NCBI RefSeq assembly: GCF_050624435.1
Contig: NC_134539.1
Span: 40,518,001 to 40,582,000 of the forward strand
DNA length: 64,000 nucleotides
Direction of reading: 5' to 3'
Origin: Tenrec ecaudatus
Lineage: Eukaryota; Chordata; Mammalia; Afrosoricida; Tenrecidae
Below are positions 47,283 through 59,934 of this stretch, piece by piece; the first letter of the stretch is position 1; the number at the start of each line of letters is the position of its first letter. A program made the translations under genes and the position numbers. The notes beneath the pieces were generated by a model, which made no database searches, was not told the origin of the DNA, and saw only the letters and a program-made list of their open reading frames with translations.

Positions 47283-47814
47283 TTTATTTAGCAAATATGT
47301 TTAGTAATTATATTTTATTCTATATCTAAAATTTTATTTAAAAACTTAATCTAGAGACTTTTAGACTTATTTTATTTATCATTTAAATTTGTATCCTCAT
47401 ATAAATTTTTATAATTGCAATATTTTGAACAATGTTCACCAAATTTTTATATATTTGACTGAAATAAGTTTTCCTGTGGTTTAATTTTTAAGGGAGTAGA
47501 ATAGGAAGTCAGACTGTGTGGGTTCAAATCCAACAAATGTGTGACATTGGATAGATCACTACACCTTCCTGATCTCATTGACGTCACAATGTAATATGCA
47601 TTATGATAGCTGTAAACAGGTATTCCTTTAAAATTTAAAACACAGTTAATGTATACAGAATAATTGGAACATTGCATAATAGATAAGCATTTCTATAGTG
47701 TTGTAACTTTCAATTATGGTAGATCAGCACACCTATTTTGAGAATATTATATATGCATACTTTGTGTTTCCCAAATATCTTATTATTTAATCCTAACTAT
47801 ATCTCAATGAGGAT

Positions 47815-48375
47815 CCCAGGTAACCAAGGTCAGTGGCCATCATCCCAATTGTTATATTCGAGCCTGTTGTAACTACTGTGTCAGTCCATCTCTTCAAGGG
47901 TCGTTTTCTTTTTCACTGCCCTTCTACTTTACCAAGCATGATATCCTTCCCCAGGAATGGTTCCTTCTGATAACATGTCCAAGGCAGGTGAAGTGACACC
48001 CGACCATCCTTTCTTTGAAGGAGCATTCTGGCTGTCCTTCTTGCAAGACAGATCTGTTTGTTCTTCTGGCAGTCATTGGCATCTTCCACGTTCTTCAGCA
48101 GAACCATAACTCAAATGCATTGACTCTTGCTCAGTCTTCCTCAATGTCAACTTTCAATCACATATGAAGCAGTTGAAATCACATGGCTTGGGCCAGGCAT
48201 GGTTTATAATCGTCGAAGTGTGACATCTTTACTCTTCAAAACTTAAAAGAAATCTTGTGCAGATTTACCCAATGCAATGTGTCGTGTGATTCCTTCATGG
48301 CTGCTTCCACAAGTATTGGTTGTGGATCCAGCAAGTTAAAGTCCTTGACAATTTCAATTTTATTGATTTTCAAAC
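47815..48375 (-). mobile_element. RTE LINE 3' half, antisense
   Basis: Includes CTTTACCAAGCATGATATCC, GATAACATGTCCAAGGCAGG, GCATTCTGGCTGTCCTTCTT and GGTTGTGGATCCAGCAAG, all RTE 3' blocks in reverse order. Confidence 0.8.
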
Positions 48376-50100
48376 TATTTTATTTAAGATTTTATATTTT
48401 TACATTTTTTGCCTAAAATAAAATTTTAATTTATTTTGGTGGAAGATATTAGATAAGGATTTATGTCATAAAATGGCTAAAATTAAAGAACTATCTGAGA
48501 ATACAGAAATAACAAAAAGTAAGTAAATAATAAACAATATCTATATTCTGCTTTCTCAGAATCAAACTATTCTAAACATGTCATATACATGTTTTCATCA
48601 TTATAATAACCAAATGAGTAAATTATTGTCATTGTTGCTGTATCATTTCACAAAAGAGGAAACATGGCTAAAGAATCGTCCTTGATTTTAATGAGGTTCC
48701 TATTTAAAACCATCTGTCACATTAAAGCCCATGTTTCAGACCACTGTGTAGTCTTCTTTTGGAACTATGTCATTTCCTAACAATAAACAATTAATTAAAA
48801 AAGCAAATTTCAATCTTACATCACTAAATTTGGAGAATTTGTAAGTATAGAGCAGGAAAAATTAATGCAGAAATAATTGATTAGTAGCAGAATATATCCC
48901 AAGAATAACTTATAAAATTATTCATCTACTGACCAAAATTCAAAGTGATGTTCAAAAACCTTTCATTATATTATGTTCTTTTCTATTACGTTAAGGATAG
49001 TAGCTCAAGTCATGAACTGATCTTTGAGCTGTAAGCAATAAACTCTCTCTCTGCTTTAGCAAAATGGAAATTATTCAAATGAAGAAAATATTTACTAGCC
49101 TTCAACAAATATCAAAACGATTTAAAGACAACATAAGATTATCCAACCACCAGGAGTTATTGATAAGATTTGCATAGTTACTATTTAGAAAGAAAGAAGT
49201 AGTGCTGAAACTCAGCACTGCTTGATTCCCATTAGTTGCCTCGTGTAATGTACAAGTTAATGACAGAACTTTGTTACAATATTGGTAGTATATATGCTTT
49301 CATACTCATCTACATGTTGAGTAAATTGCATTTTCTATGTTTTGCATCTTGAACACAGAGTTTTGTTCTGTAGGATTTTTCTCTACTGCGTGTTTTTCTT
49401 TTGTTACTCTTAAAGATGTGTTAGGGTATTGTTTCTTTCATTTAAAATTCAACTTTATACTCAAATTTGAATCACTGGAGGATGTGAAATAGTTTTACAT
49501 AGTTTTATACCCACATGCTTCATTTCTGACACTTTCACATGGGTTTGCTGGATAAGCCACTCATTACAGTTTTGGTACTTCCGGCTAAGGCTGTTTAAGT
49601 TATTTATCTACAGGAAAAGGTGACAGTCATTCTCGTATGGTTTTTCAAACCTGATGAAACCACGAGTGACAAAAAAAATTCCAAATAAAACTAACTGGTT
49701 TTGAAAAATGGTATAAGGCAGGATGACTAAGATAATCCACCAGAGAGTGCGAAGTAGTGTTCAATTTTACAAAACATGGCAACAATCTAAATTCACTACT
49801 CGTTGTATATACACAGTTTTCTAAAGTTTCTAAAGGTTGTCTTCAGTGAAGAATATTTCAAAGATACATGGATTTCTTGAAATTATATGCAAGTTTCAGA
49901 TATATTTTCATTAGTTTTTATTAATTTTGCACCTCTTTGAAAAGTGAAAATCCATGAAAAAATAGCAAGGTGCTTATCAAAGTATCTGAACTATTTTTGC
50001 ATCATGTCTTTATCGAGGCTTGAAAAAAATTGCTAAACTCTGAATCATTCACTTTAAAAATAAGGACAGTGGTTTTAAGAGACAGAATTGATCAAAGTTT
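48376..50100. other. No gene or repeat recognised
   Basis: AT-rich, no protein-like open frame. Confidence 0.4.
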
Positions 50101-50104
50101 ACCA

Positions 50105-50290
50105 CAATCATGCATTGCCTTCAAGTCCAAGTTTGCCTCGTAGTGATTCTATGAGACAGAAGATGTGCCCCATAGTGTTCCAAGTCTGTACTTTCTACGG
50201 AGGCAGACTGTGACATCATTCTCCTTCAAAGCAGCTTTCCTGAAGGGTTCCAAATACCGATTTTTCCACTCTCAGCTAAACAGTTGGTTA
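50105..50290 (-). mobile_element. AfroSINE, antisense, decayed
   Basis: CATTGCCTTCAAGTCCAAG, CTCGTAGTGATTCTATGAGA and TGACATCATTCTCCTTCAAA. Confidence 0.65.
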
Positions 50291-50454
50291 CTTTTATCCA
50301 CCCAATTAATATGAAATCAAGCGAAAGGACAAAACGGAGGCAAATTTCTACAGAATGGTGAAGTTTTAGAACTATCTGGAATTCACTTTTGTAATTTCTT
50401 TTAATTTCAAAGAGATTTGAGTTATTTTGTTGCCTTTTATTTACCTTAATTAAT

Positions 50455-51415
50455 TAATATAAAAAGTATGACCCTAAACAATGTGTGTTTGTGTGTATGA
50501 GTGTATGTGAGGGGTTCCCCCCTAAGAACCTGAATTGTACTGGGCAGAGCAGAGCTTTTGAAGTAGGCATTTTTCCCACTGGGCGAGCACGGAGCAACTC
50601 GCTCCGAGTTAGTGCGCCCAGTGGCATCACAGAGATGGTTCTCTCTGGTAACGTGAATTTTTTTTTTTCATAAAAGCAGTTTCCTTCTAATCTTGTTTTT
50701 TTGTGTGTATGATGGTCGATTTGTGAGAACAGCGTGCCGCTGTGAAATTTTGTTTCCTGCTTGGGGAAAATGTTGCCGAAAAGGTTGTGATGTTGAACAC
50801 AGCTTGCAAGGACACCGCTATAGGAAAAACTCAAAAACACAAGTGTTTTTCTCATTTCAAAAAAAGGTGAAATGTTGATTGATTTCAAATCTCTTTCTGA
50901 ACTTTTGTCAACTTCCTGAACAGACAAAAATGTTTTGAGTTCGTTCCACCAGGTTCGACTGTTAATCAAGCTTTATATTTCAAGGTTCTGGAAAGAGAGC
51001 TTAAGAGTGTGCAACAAAAAGGGCCTGGTTTGTGGCAGATGGGGACCAGTTTTGCCACCACCACAATGCACCTGCCCACACGCCGTCTCAGTGCTCCAGT
51101 TTTGCGCAAAATCCAGCATGCCTCTCTTGCCCCACACACCTTACATATCTGAGCTTGCTCCCTGCCACTTCTTTTTGTTTCCACAAATGATGAACAACGT
51201 GAAAAGACAGAGATTTGATGACCTAGAAGAGGTAAAGAGAAAAACACGGGAGGTCCTATCAGCCATCCAAACAGATGAGTTTGAAAAATCTTTCCAAGAA
51301 CAGGATCACAGTTTTGACGAATGTACTAAGTGTAATGAAGTGTATTTTGAAGGTGATAAGCTTAGTTTTTAAAAAATTTAAATACATTACTTTGAAAATA
51401 AGTTCCATTGGGGGG
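50455..51415 (+). pseudogene. Mariner transposon with internally deleted transposase
   Basis: After about 250 bp of 5' UTR the N-terminal part reads MVDL-EQRAAVKFCFLLGKNA in decayed frames (about 50700-50880). It then jumps to VPPGSTVNQALYFKVLE and, at 51050-51370, an HNA-AH-like block, YISELAPCHFFLFPQM, and EEVKRKTREVLSAIQTDEFE, ending YFEGDKLSF-stop. The middle of the gene, about 100 codons with the first catalytic Asp, is missing. Confidence 0.85.
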
Positions 51416-52176
51416 GGCACTTGTTTATGTGTGTGTGTGCATGTGTGTAGAATAATTAATCGCCTCTGCCATTTCCAAAGAGTCACTAAAAAGGCGTTCC
51501 TCTTGTGAGAAGACTGCTTAACAAAGAACTATCACTTCAACCCTAAGGTTTGCAACTCAACTCCCCCACAAGTATTTGTACTATTTGAGGTAGAAATTGC
51601 TGCATTTTGGAATGAGCTTCAGTATCTTATTTGACTCTGGGTTTATTATATTTCAGACTATTGTGAAAATGTGATGGTACTTTTCCTACTACTACACTGG
51701 AGGAGTTCAAGATCCGATTGAGTTGGGGATCCTCCAATCATGCCTTGCGATTGTCAACACTGATATCGAAATGAAACTATTCTACACAACGGGGAAACTA
51801 TAAGTAAAGATTTAATAACAAAATCTACTCTTCTTAGTTATTTGTGAATATGTAAATTTTTGTGTGTTTTAACCCAACTCAAAGCCACTTAAACATTATT
51901 GTCTATGTGTGCATGGCACCAAGGATCTAACTTCTGTTTTAGCAAACAACTGAAAGCAGTGTGAGTTGGAATCATCCACTATTCCTCTTCGTCCACCTTG
52001 AAGTTGCCTTTAGTTCTTGCTCCTTGCAATGGGCGTATTGAGAGGAGTCCGATTCTTTGAAAAATTAATTCCTTTGTCCTAATTAGCTGGTGCTGTTTTA
52101 GGTCTTGTCTGACAAAAAGAATAACACACTCAGGTTTTCCTCAGCTTGTAGTTATATGCTTAACAAGATTTCCTAC
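51416..52176. other. No gene recognised
   Basis: Mixed-composition filler with a short GT run at about 51430. Confidence 0.4.
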
Positions 52177-52220
52177 CATGGTAGTTACATAATCTGGTGT
52201 CAACCTGAGGATATTAAAAG
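52177..52220 (+). mobile_element. ERVL-like LTR, 5' fragment (split by L1)
   Basis: CATGGTAGTTACATAATCTG and GTGTCAACCTGAGG are the LTR start. It is preceded by CCTAC (52172-52176) and continues at about 58750. Confidence 0.88.
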
Positions 52221-53276
52221 TGTAGGGAGATAAGGGAGGTGACAAGATGGTGACCAAGTAACAAACACCGGAGGGACTCCATGGAAACCAGTGCGGGGGA
52301 ACCACTGACAGGGATACTGCACTCTTCTAGGACCCAGGAGTAGGATCATATAGGTAAGCAGACCTAGGTTCACTAGGTTTAAAAGGGCGGTCGGCTTTGG
52401 GCTGCCTACTGCAGTGCCTGGTTCGGGGTTTCGCTTTAGCCCCGTCATCATTGCGGATAGCTGGAGACTTTGTTTTAATCCCACCAATACCATGGCATCG
52501 CTCAGGAATGTATTTTGACCATGGAATGTCACGGATTTTTAGGAGCTTTGGGATTTTTTTCTCCTGGGCCAGTAGCAACCGGCTCAGGGCTGTGGTTTCT
52601 CTTTTTTTCTCTTTCTTAACCCCTCAAATGCCAGGCTGGCTTGGGTTTTTCTTTTTTTCCTTTTTCTTCTTCCTTCCCGCCACTGCTGCAACTGGCTAGG
52701 GTCTTTGCTTTAATCTTCCGCTGCCATAATCAGTTCTGGGCTGCTTCAGGCTTTAGTTTAACCCATCGCAGCTACCCGCTGGGGAGCTCTCCATGCAATG
52801 AACACCCCCACCCACCCCTTGGGGTGCTTTCCTCTGCTGAGGGCACTCCCACAAAACCCCTCCGGTGCTCACCACTGCTGACAGCAACCCCACCTGCATT
52901 CCGTGGCACTCCATGCCACCATGGGCAACCCTACCATCATAGACACCCCCACTCTCCCTCCCCCACAGAACCCAGGGACTGCAGCTTCTTGTGTGATTGA
53001 CCTGCACAGTGCCACCCTTGCCGACTGTAGCTTCCCTATGTGCGCTGCCTGAGAAGGCCACCTGATCTGCCCTCCAGCTAGGTAATTCCAGTTGTCTAGG
53101 GTGAGAATAAACCCCTACTGAGATAAAGAAGCATCCCAATCCCCCAAAACCATTGGCTAGAGGCAGTCCACAGAAAACTCCTTACTAGACTACAGGGCAT
53201 CTGACTCTCAGGAAAATGGCACCAAGCTCCCCCAAAATGACACACAGGCAGCAACCTGCATTAGCAACCTCTACAA

Positions 53277-53592
53277 CAGCGATTTTCAACCTGTAGGTTG
53301 TAACCCCTTTGGGGGTTGAATGACCCTTTCACAGGATTTCCTAAGGCCACCAGAAAACACATATTTCACAATATATAATTACATATTGTTTTGTGATTAA
53401 TCACTATGCTTTAAATTTGTTAAATTTGTAACAATGAAAATACATCCTGTATATCAGACACTTACATTACTATTCATAACAATAGCCTAATTACAATTAT
53501 GAAGCAATGAAAATAATTTTATTGTTGGGGGTCACCACAATACAAGGAACTGTATGAAAGGGTGGCAGCATTAGAAAGGTTGAGAACCCCTG
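53277..53592 (+). mobile_element. SPIN non-autonomous hAT element
   Basis: Ends CAGCGATTTTCAACCTGTAG and AGAAAGGTTGAGAACCCCTG form hAT terminal inverted repeats. The inside has CCCCTTTGGGGGTTGAATGA and TTGTGATTAATCACTATGC, the SPIN consensus. CTCTACAA (53269-53276) and CTATACAA (53593-53600) are an 8-bp target duplication with one mismatch. It sits in the L1 5' part. Confidence 0.93.
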
Positions 53593-56500
53593 CTATACAA
53601 GAAAACAGGGAAAAAATGCAATGTAGGAGTACAGGTGTACATAGCTTTGCTCATAGACGATCTAGGCATTGATCTGCCACAGAAATTAATAATCAGGATG
53701 CTTAGAGTCAAACAGGATATGAGGGAATCAATACAGAAAAAGAGTGAAATAATAGAGGTGGTAAAGTCCACACACCAAAGGGAAATACAAAAGGGATGAG
53801 TTGACAGAAATAAAAGATATTATACATGACCAACAGATTAGAAGAAGCAGAGAACCATACCAGCGATCTCAAGGATAGAAAGATTTCAGGAAGTGGGAAA
53901 AACAATCACACAAGACTAGGACTCAATGAAGCTGAAGAAAACTTGAGTACAATGTCAGACGCTACCAAGAGGAACAATATTAAAATAATTGTGATATCAG
54001 AGCAAAACAACAAAGAAGTCAACTGCAAAAATTGCTAGGGAATTCCTGCAAGAAAACTTCCTCAACTTAGGGAATGAGAATCAAACAACCATTCAGGAAG
54101 TTGAGAGGGCATCAACCAGAGTAAACCTGGGAAGAACTCACGAAGGCAAATAATAGCTAAATTATCCAACTTTGAGGAAAGGGGAGAATCATAATAGTAG
54201 CTACAGAAAGAAGTGCAGTCACCTATAAAGTTACTCAAGAATATGCTCAAACTTAACAGCTGATACCATGAAGAACAGAGAGTGGAGTAACATCTTCCAA
54301 AATTTGAAAGAGAACAATGCCAAATCCAAGAATCTTCTACCCAGCCAAACTACCTATCAAGATAGAGAAGTAAGAATCTTTCCAGATAAGGAAAAACAAC
54401 ATGCTAAAAGAAACCCATCTCTACAAAAAGTCCTTGTCTGCTGGCTGTGGTCAGAAGATTAACATACACTGAAGATAAATAGGATACCACCAGATAGCAT
54501 AACCCCACCCATGTGTCAACACATTGACAACAATCTCCAAGATAACACTGGCTCAATGCTGAAAAGAAGGCAAGAATGAACCTTCACATTCATACACAAC
54601 ACACTAATAGAGAGGGAGGTAGGAAAACACCCAACACAAAAGGTGCAAAATGAAATAAAATAATACACAAATGGATGTTTTAACTGTGAATATCAATGGT
54701 CAGAATGCATCCATTAAAAGACAAAAAATAGACTGGCTTATGAAACATAATCCATCAATCTATTGTCTACAAGAGACATATCACAAGCTCACAGACAAAA
54801 ATAGGCTGAGAATTAAAAGACTGGGAAAAAATATCCCAAGCAAAGAGTAATTTTTAAAAAGCAGGGTTTGAAATGCTAACCTTTGACAAAATCGATCTCA
54901 AGATGCAAACCATAAAAAGAGATAAGGATGAGCATTATATAATGCTCAAGGGATCGGTAGACCTAGAATCAGTGAGCATACTAAATATATACATGCCCAA
55001 AGAGAGACATTGCGATATTCATCAACCAAATTCTTCAAAGATGAAAAAAGAAATCGCAGGTCCAACACTAACAATAGGGGACTTTAATACAATGCTCTCC
55101 AAGAAAGATCACTTGGAAATAAGCTCCCCAAGAAGAAGTAAACTCTATAATTAGGCGGTTCGAACTAATAGATATTTTTAGAGCTCTCCACCCAAAGGCA
55201 AAAAAATGCAGTTTACTAGTGCACATATTTGAAAATAAACCACATGTTAGGACACATGTCGACCCTGAGTAAATTCAAACACAGAGGCCACTCAGACATC
55301 CCTCACATACCAGTACATCATAAAGCTGGAAATGAACAAAAGGACAAAAAATAGGGCAAACAATTGAAGGATGAATCACTCCCTACTGAAAAATGAGTGG
55401 GTACTGGCCCAGATTAGAGAAAAAATTAGGAAGTTTTAAAAATCAATGAGATTGAGAATACAACAAACGGACAGCAAAAGCAGTCATCAGAGGAAGTTTG
55501 GTAGCGATAAATGCACGCATGGAATAGGAAGAGAGGTTTATGATTGATATGCTGTCACAAAACCTCCAGAAATTAGACAGAGTTAACAGAAAAGACCCAC
55601 TAATATGAAAAGAAAAGAGCTAATAGGAATCAGAGTGGAAATAAAAGAGTGGGAAAATAAGGAAAAAATGCACACAAAAAAATCTATGCAGTAAAAAGCT
55701 GGTTCTTTGAAAGAATCAACAGAATTGACAGACGGTTGGCAAACTTAAGCAGAGAAAGGAAAGAGCAAACATCTATAGCCAGGATGAGAGATGAAACAGG
55801 AGATTACAACAGACACTAACCAAATTAAAAGATGTATTACAAAGTACTAAGAAGGTCTGCACAAACCCAAGACCTTGGCACGGGGATTACATAGGCTATT
55901 GGAAATAGGGAAGGACACACACACAGAAAAGGCACAAATAGCACAAATTAACTAGTGGTATATAATCATGATAAAACACCTATGTACATCGAAGGACTTC
56001 ACCAAGAGAGTGATGAGAGCCCACAGACTGGGAAAAGATTTTTAGCAGTGACATATAAGACAAAGGTTTTAGTACTAAAATATAAAATACCTTGCGAGCC
56101 TACAATAAAAAAAAATAAATAGCCCACTGAGGAGGTGGCAAAAGACCTGAACAGAAGTTTATAAGGGTAGAAACCTGAGTGGCAAATAAGCATATGAGAA
56201 AAGGTCCCTGGTCCTTAGCCATTAGGGAGATGCAAATTAAAACAACTATGAGATAATACCTATGTCACTCAAAGATAGCCCAATTCAAAAAATCAGAAAT
56301 CAACAAATGTTGGAGGGAGTGTGATGAGATAGAAACTCCTTCACTGTTGGTAGTCTTGTATGTACGTGCATCCACTATGGAGAGTGATTTGGTGATGCCT
56401 AAAGTAAATAGAAACTACCTTACTACCCAGCAATCCTGCAACTGGGCATATACCAAGAAGTAAACAGACCACCACCAGACATCTTCTCTCCATTGTTTAT

Positions 56501-57214
56501 GTTGTCACAGTTCACAATTGCAGAGTTGAAAATAACCAAAATTTCCATCATTTGACAAATGGATTAAAAAATTAGTATAGACAAACAATGGAGTACATGC
56601 ACTTCCCTATAAAGCAGTGATGAATGCATGAAGCGTATCGTTTTGTGGGAAGAGTTGGAAGAAATTATGCTAAGTGAACTTAGCCAAGCACAAAAGGACA
56701 AGTCCACGCATGTAAGTACAGACAACACAGTGGGCATAGAGGTATAGTAGCTCAGCTTATCAGTGCTTGGCCAAGACCTTGGTACAATGGCAGAGGTCAG
56801 ACCAAACCTAGGGATGCATATGGCATCTAACTAAAAAGAAGTGAGGGGTATGAGAGAGAGAAATAAATAAATTAATAATAATAATAAGAAGAAAATGCAG
56901 GTAGCATCAGCACTGAAAGTTATCTCTCTCACCTATCCCATGTTCTCAAGGACCACAGAGGGAGTAGGGAAGGAAAAAATGAAAATGACTACAGGGAAGG
57001 TATTATTTCTGTCTCCATAGAAAGGGAGAGAGGGACCAGACCTCATCTGGTGAGCCGACCCTTGAGAACAACACATCTATGTGGAGCAGTTTATTAACAG
57101 AGAGGACTGAGGGACCAGCCCCAAACCGAGCTATGCTCTTTCCCCTCCTCCCAGAGGACACCACTGAAAATACGGATGGGGGAGAGTGGTAGGTCTGTTC
57201 TGTCTACATAAGAG

Positions 57215-57215
57215 C

Positions 57216-57294
<79 letters not shown>
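57215..57294. repeat. (GA)n microsatellite in L1 3' UTR
   Basis: About 80 bp of GA repeat with one AA interruption. Confidence 0.97.
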
Positions 57295-57297
<3 letters not shown>

Positions 57298-58750
57298 TAT
57301 CCTGGTGTATGAAGTCTCCAGGGCAATGCCCCTACTCAAGGAAACCAAAGCACTGAGAGGATGATGGGGTTGGCCCCAGCATGAGACACAGCATCCCTTC
57401 ACTGGCCCAAGTGCTACAGAGGGCAACACCAGAGACAGAGCAGGTAGTGTGTCTGGTCTGTTCACTCCACAGAAGGAAGTATAAAAGATCAACAAGGGGA
57501 GCAAAATCGCAAAGTCCCGTAGGAATCCCAAAAATGGATTTCTGACTCAGGGGGCAGTACTTGGCACCTCACCTGACCCCATTTGGGGACATTCATAAAG
57601 GTCAGCAGTTTGACCTGGAACTATTTACATGCTGTCACCCCCATCCCAGCCCCTATCATATTTCTATCAACATAAGATAGGCAAGATAAACAATCCTGAG
57701 GAGAAAACAACAGGACAGATGCCTTTGCGTGGCGGGGGATGGGAGAGAGGTTATGGGAGATGAAGAGAAAGGAGAAGGGATCAGTGAGCCAACAAACCCA
57801 GTGTCAGGGGAAGAACAAAGGATCTAAATTGACATTGAGAGGAGTGTAGAGTGCCTGGTGGGGGCTGATCGATTGTAATGTAGCTAAGAGGAAGTAACCA
57901 AAGTTGAATGCAGGGTGAACAAGGCAGTCGGACAGGAGGATAGTAAGAGGAAATAGAGGAAAGAACTAGAGGTAAAACCTATACATAGAGAGGTATAAAT
58001 ATAAACATGTATATATATAAATATATTAATATATAGGGATGGGGTATTGGGCTATGTATATACATTTCTATGTTAAAGCACGAAGGTAGCAGGAAGACCT
58101 GGGGCCTCCACTTAAGTCTTCCCTTAACACAAGAACACATTGTTCTAACAATGTAGTATGGTATAATACTCACCTTCCTGCCACAATTACTAATGACAAA
58201 ATGGGTGCATAAGCAAATGTGGTGAAGAAGGATGACGGTGCCTGGCTGTTAAAAGATAAAGTATCTCAGGTCCTAAAAGCTTGAAGTTAAACAAGTGGCC
58301 ATCTAGCAGGGCAGTAACAAAGCCCACATAGAAAAAGCACACCAGCCTATGTGATTACGAGGTGTTGACGGGATCAGGTCTCAGAGAATCTAAACCAAAC
58401 AATTATATTGATGTTAAGGAGAGGGTTCAGAGTGGAGACTCAAAGGCCACCTGTTGATAATTAGACATTCCATCACACAATGCTGGATGTACAATCCCCT
58501 TGAGGGGGACAAATAACAGCACTATTGGTGAAGGGATACATTGGATGATGAAAGATATGAAATATATATATATATAATTTATTAAGGGTTCATGAGGGTG
58601 TGGGGGCAATAAAGAGGAAGTGATTTCAAAGGTCTCAAGTAGAAAGAAAATGTTTTGATGACAGCTTCTGTATAAGTTCGTTTGATAAAATTGATGTATA
58701 AATTCTTATACTCTCTGTAAGATCCCCAATAAAGTGATTTAAAAAAAAGA

Positions 58751-59216
58751 AAGAAGAGGTGGAGTCTAACCTGTAAATCAGGTCATAGCCTGATACCTCC
58801 TTGGGGGTGTGGCCTTTTCATGAGGATTCTAGGAACTTCCTCTCTTTCTCCCTGGAGGTGGGACACACACTCTCTGTTTCTCTTTTCTGTTGAGGAGACA
58901 TATTTTGAGTGCAAGAGGAGCCACGTGGAGACCAGCCCCTGTCTGCTAGCGTGGAGATGCATTCACCTCCACAAGACTTTGCACCCACTGGCCTGTGATT
59001 TTCCTTAATTTTGCATCATAGCATGTGATTACGTGAATCTATAGAGTGGTTTATGGATTAGTATTGGACTTATGGACTAATGTAGGAGTTTAGGACTTTA
59101 TCTGCACTGGTCTGGGATGTTTTATCAATATACAATAGCTCTTTGATATGAAGTTCTCTCTTACACACATATGGGTGTCTCTGGATTTATTTATCTAGGC
59201 AACCCAGAATAGCACA
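58751..59216 (+). mobile_element. ERVL-like LTR, 3' fragment (split by L1)
   Basis: GGTGGAGTCTAACCTGTAAA, GGTCATAGCCTGATACCTCC and the end AACCCAGAATAGCACA complete the LTR begun at 52177. CCTAC follows at 59217-59221, identical to the flank at 52172-52176. Confidence 0.9.
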
Positions 59217-59221
59217 CCTAC

Positions 59222-59934
59222 TTTCAACACTGAATTTTGCTTTACACTTATTTTCCTATATATCTAATTCCATTGACTTTGTATTGATTTGGAAGCTTAC
59301 ACTTAATCTAGGATGTTTAACTTTAGAACAATGATATTTCCACAGAATTCCTCAGGATTTTCTCTTCACATGGAGTAGTTCTACATGATACTTTAAATTC
59401 AAAGAAATACTATTTTCATAACTTTCAGTACCTCATTTCCCCTATCATATCATTCACACTTTAGAATTTAGTAAATGAATTTCTTGGACTCAGGTTCAGT
59501 CCTTTGAAATTAATTCAAAATAAGCTATCAGGCAATGAAATTATTGTCAAGAAAAAAAATAAAATAAGCAATTATCAGACCATATAAGGGATCACCTTTA
59601 AATTTAAAATACTATTTTATTTGAAAAAACATTCATGATGTGTACCTTATTCATCAGTCTTATTCCTATGATTTCATCTCCCCTTCCAATCCAATATGTA
59701 TATATGTATATACATTCCATTATTTTTCAATTTTTCTAACATTTATTTTAACTATTAATTTAATAAATTTAAAGAAAATTAAAAACCTTACAATTGGAGC
59801 AATCATAAATTTAGAAAAGTTTGAAATTGTCAAGGATTTCATTTTTATTTGATCCATAATCCATGTTAATGGAAATAGCATCCAAAAAACCAAATGACAT
59901 GGTGCATTGGAAAACTCTGCTGCACAAAGTAGCT
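59222..59934. other. No gene or repeat recognised
   Basis: AT-rich filler. The RTE copy may begin slightly earlier than 59935. Confidence 0.4.

Larger units (their letters stand above)
52205..58750 (+). mobile_element. L1 LINE, nearly full span but internally deleted
   Basis: The 5' UTR (GACAAGATGGTGACC) runs from about 52,205. ORF1 remains are at about 53640-54500. ORF2 starts at about 54675 with VNINGQNASIKRQKIDWL and an endonuclease region (SIYCLQETYHKLTDKNRL). The frame then jumps near 55870-55990 from before the reverse transcriptase to the C-terminal region, so the catalytic core is gone. A long 3' UTR follows, then CCCCAATAAAGTGATTT and poly-A at about 58740. Many stops; inactive. Confidence 0.85.

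Noticed and set aside
52200-53139. Several 100-130 codon frames on both strands
   Set aside because: They fall in the L1 5' UTR, which is G+C-rich and non-coding.
57094-57531. 145-codon minus-strand frame
   Set aside because: It runs through the GA repeat in the L1 3' UTR and has no protein-like composition elsewhere.
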